14,501 nucleotides of DNA from Desulfovibrio sp. (GTDB lineage: Bacteria > Desulfobacterota > Desulfovibrionia > Desulfovibrionales > Desulfovibrionaceae): the NCBI GenBank assembly GCA_014804905.1, contig JAAUYX010000026.1:6634-21134 (forward strand). Reading direction: 5' to 3'. Of the stretch, positions 13,899 to 14,501 are shown in pieces. A program made the position numbers and the translations under genes. The notes beneath the pieces are model-generated. The model did no database searches. It saw only the letters and a list, made by a program, of their open reading frames with translations, and had not been told where the DNA came from. The first letter of the stretch is position 1. Each line of letters starts with the position of its first letter.

Positions 13899-14061
13899 GT
13901 TACGGCGAAAATTTTCACTGGCGCCGGGGGCGAAGCGCCTTCGGCGGAACGAGAACCCTGTGGGCGTGCGCCATGCGCCGCGCCACGGGCGGCCCATCCG
14001 GGGCTGGCCCGGCGCGTCGCGGGGTTGGTGACGCCCAGTAAGGAAAAAAAGGAGAAACCCC
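13899..14061 (+). promoter_or_regulatory. rpsL-rpsG intercistronic leader with hairpins
   Basis: This 163-base gap is long for neighbouring ribosomal protein genes. It contains small perfect stems, including CGAAG/CTTCG (13931-13943) and CCGGG/CCCGG (13998-14012), and ends in the rpsG ribosome binding site AGGAG. In E. coli the region between these two genes is where S7 binds to repress its own operon. A similar role here is possible but only inferred from position and structure potential. Confidence 0.35.
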
Positions 14062-14501
14062 ATGCCACGCAAAGGCCCGGTCCCCAAGAGGGAGATTCTG
14101 CCCGACCCGTTGTACAACAGCCGCCTTGTGACCAAATTCGTCAACCGGCTCATGTATGACGGCAAGAAGGGCGCCGCGGAAAAGATTTTCTACAGCGCGC
14201 TGGACACGCTGGCCGAAAAGACCGGCGAGGACCCCATGCGCGCCTTCGAGAAGGCGCTCGACAACGTGAAGCCCCACATGGAGGTTAAGGCGCGCCGGGT
14301 GGGCGGCGCGACCTATCAGGTCCCCATGGAGGTGCGCCCCGAGCGCCAGGTCTCGCTGGCCATCCGCTGGCTCATCAACTATGCCCGCTCGCGCGGGGAA
14401 AAGGGCATGACCGCCAAGCTCTCCAACGAGCTTCTGGACGCCTGGAACGGCCGCGGCGGCGCGGTGAAAAAGCGTGAGGACACGCACCGCATGGCCGACG
14501 C
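14062..14501 (+). CDS. rpsG: 30S ribosomal protein S7, 3' end beyond the window
   Basis: S7 nucleates assembly of the 30S head by binding the 3' domain of 16S rRNA. About 146 of the usual 156 or so residues are visible, starting MPRKGPVPKREILPDPLYNS. Family landmarks are VTKFVNRLMYDGKKG, AFEKALDNVKPHMEVKARRV, the GGATYQVPMEVRPERQ beta ribbon, and RWLINYARSRGEKGM. The ATG follows AGGAG at 14050-14054. It is the second gene of the str operon; fusA would be expected next but lies outside. Confidence 0.98.
   Translation, partial: MPRKGPVPKREILPDPLYNSRLVTKFVNRLMYDGKKGAAEKIFYSALDTLAEKTGEDPMRAFEKALDNVKPHMEVKARRVGGATYQVPMEVRPERQVSLAIRWLINYARSRGEKGMTAKLSNELLDAWNGRGGAVKKREDTHRMAD

Overview
The window comes from a GC-rich, Gram-negative bacterium. 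Lipoprotein and Sec signal peptides, an RND-type periplasmic adaptor, a biosynthetic SpeA and the codon usage all fit a Desulfovibrio-like member of the Desulfovibrionaceae. That assignment is inference from gene content and style; no database was searched.

Layout. (1) Positions 1-281: the 5' end of lepA (elongation factor 4) leaves the window on the minus strand, divergent from htpG. (2) 485-2431: htpG (Hsp90), ending at a strong hairpin terminator that probably works in both directions. (3) 2561-4568, minus strand: a secreted SGNH-type hydrolase and a lipoprotein RND efflux adaptor with no pump gene beside it. (4) 4741-6657: speA (arginine decarboxylase), divergent from the adaptor, with a probable TTG start. 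(5) 6724-9316: a three-gene operon with 4-base stop/start overlaps. It encodes an anchored protein of unknown function, the cobinamide kinase/guanylyltransferase CobU, and an exported protein of unknown function. (6) About 9209-13408: the unusual part, a head-to-tail tandem duplication of a 2.1-kb unit. (7) From 13452: promoter and start of the str operon, rpsL then rpsG, with rpsG running off the end.

The duplicated unit holds the last 35 codons of the exported-protein gene, a tiny protein with six CxxC pairs resembling the DnaJ zinc-binding domain, and a multi-pass membrane protein resembling GtrII-type (GT-C) glycosyltransferases. Each membrane-protein gene has its own TTGACA promoter and a CT-dinucleotide tract within its first codons, the classic layout of a phase-variable surface-glycan gene. 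The two units have decayed in opposite ways. Unit A keeps an intact Cys-rich gene, but its glycosyltransferase has an in-frame TGA directly after the CT tract. Unit B keeps a full-length glycosyltransferase (GTG start), but its Cys-rich gene has a frameshift and has lost its stop. In unit B, two start codons in different frames (GTG and TTG) precede the tract, so single-unit slippage could switch between two productive frames and one silent one.

Housekeeping genes (lepA, htpG, speA, rpsL, rpsG) flank this locus. The glycosyltransferases most likely decorate lipopolysaccharide or another lipid-linked glycan. The Cys-rich partner has no assigned role but travels with the transferase in both units.
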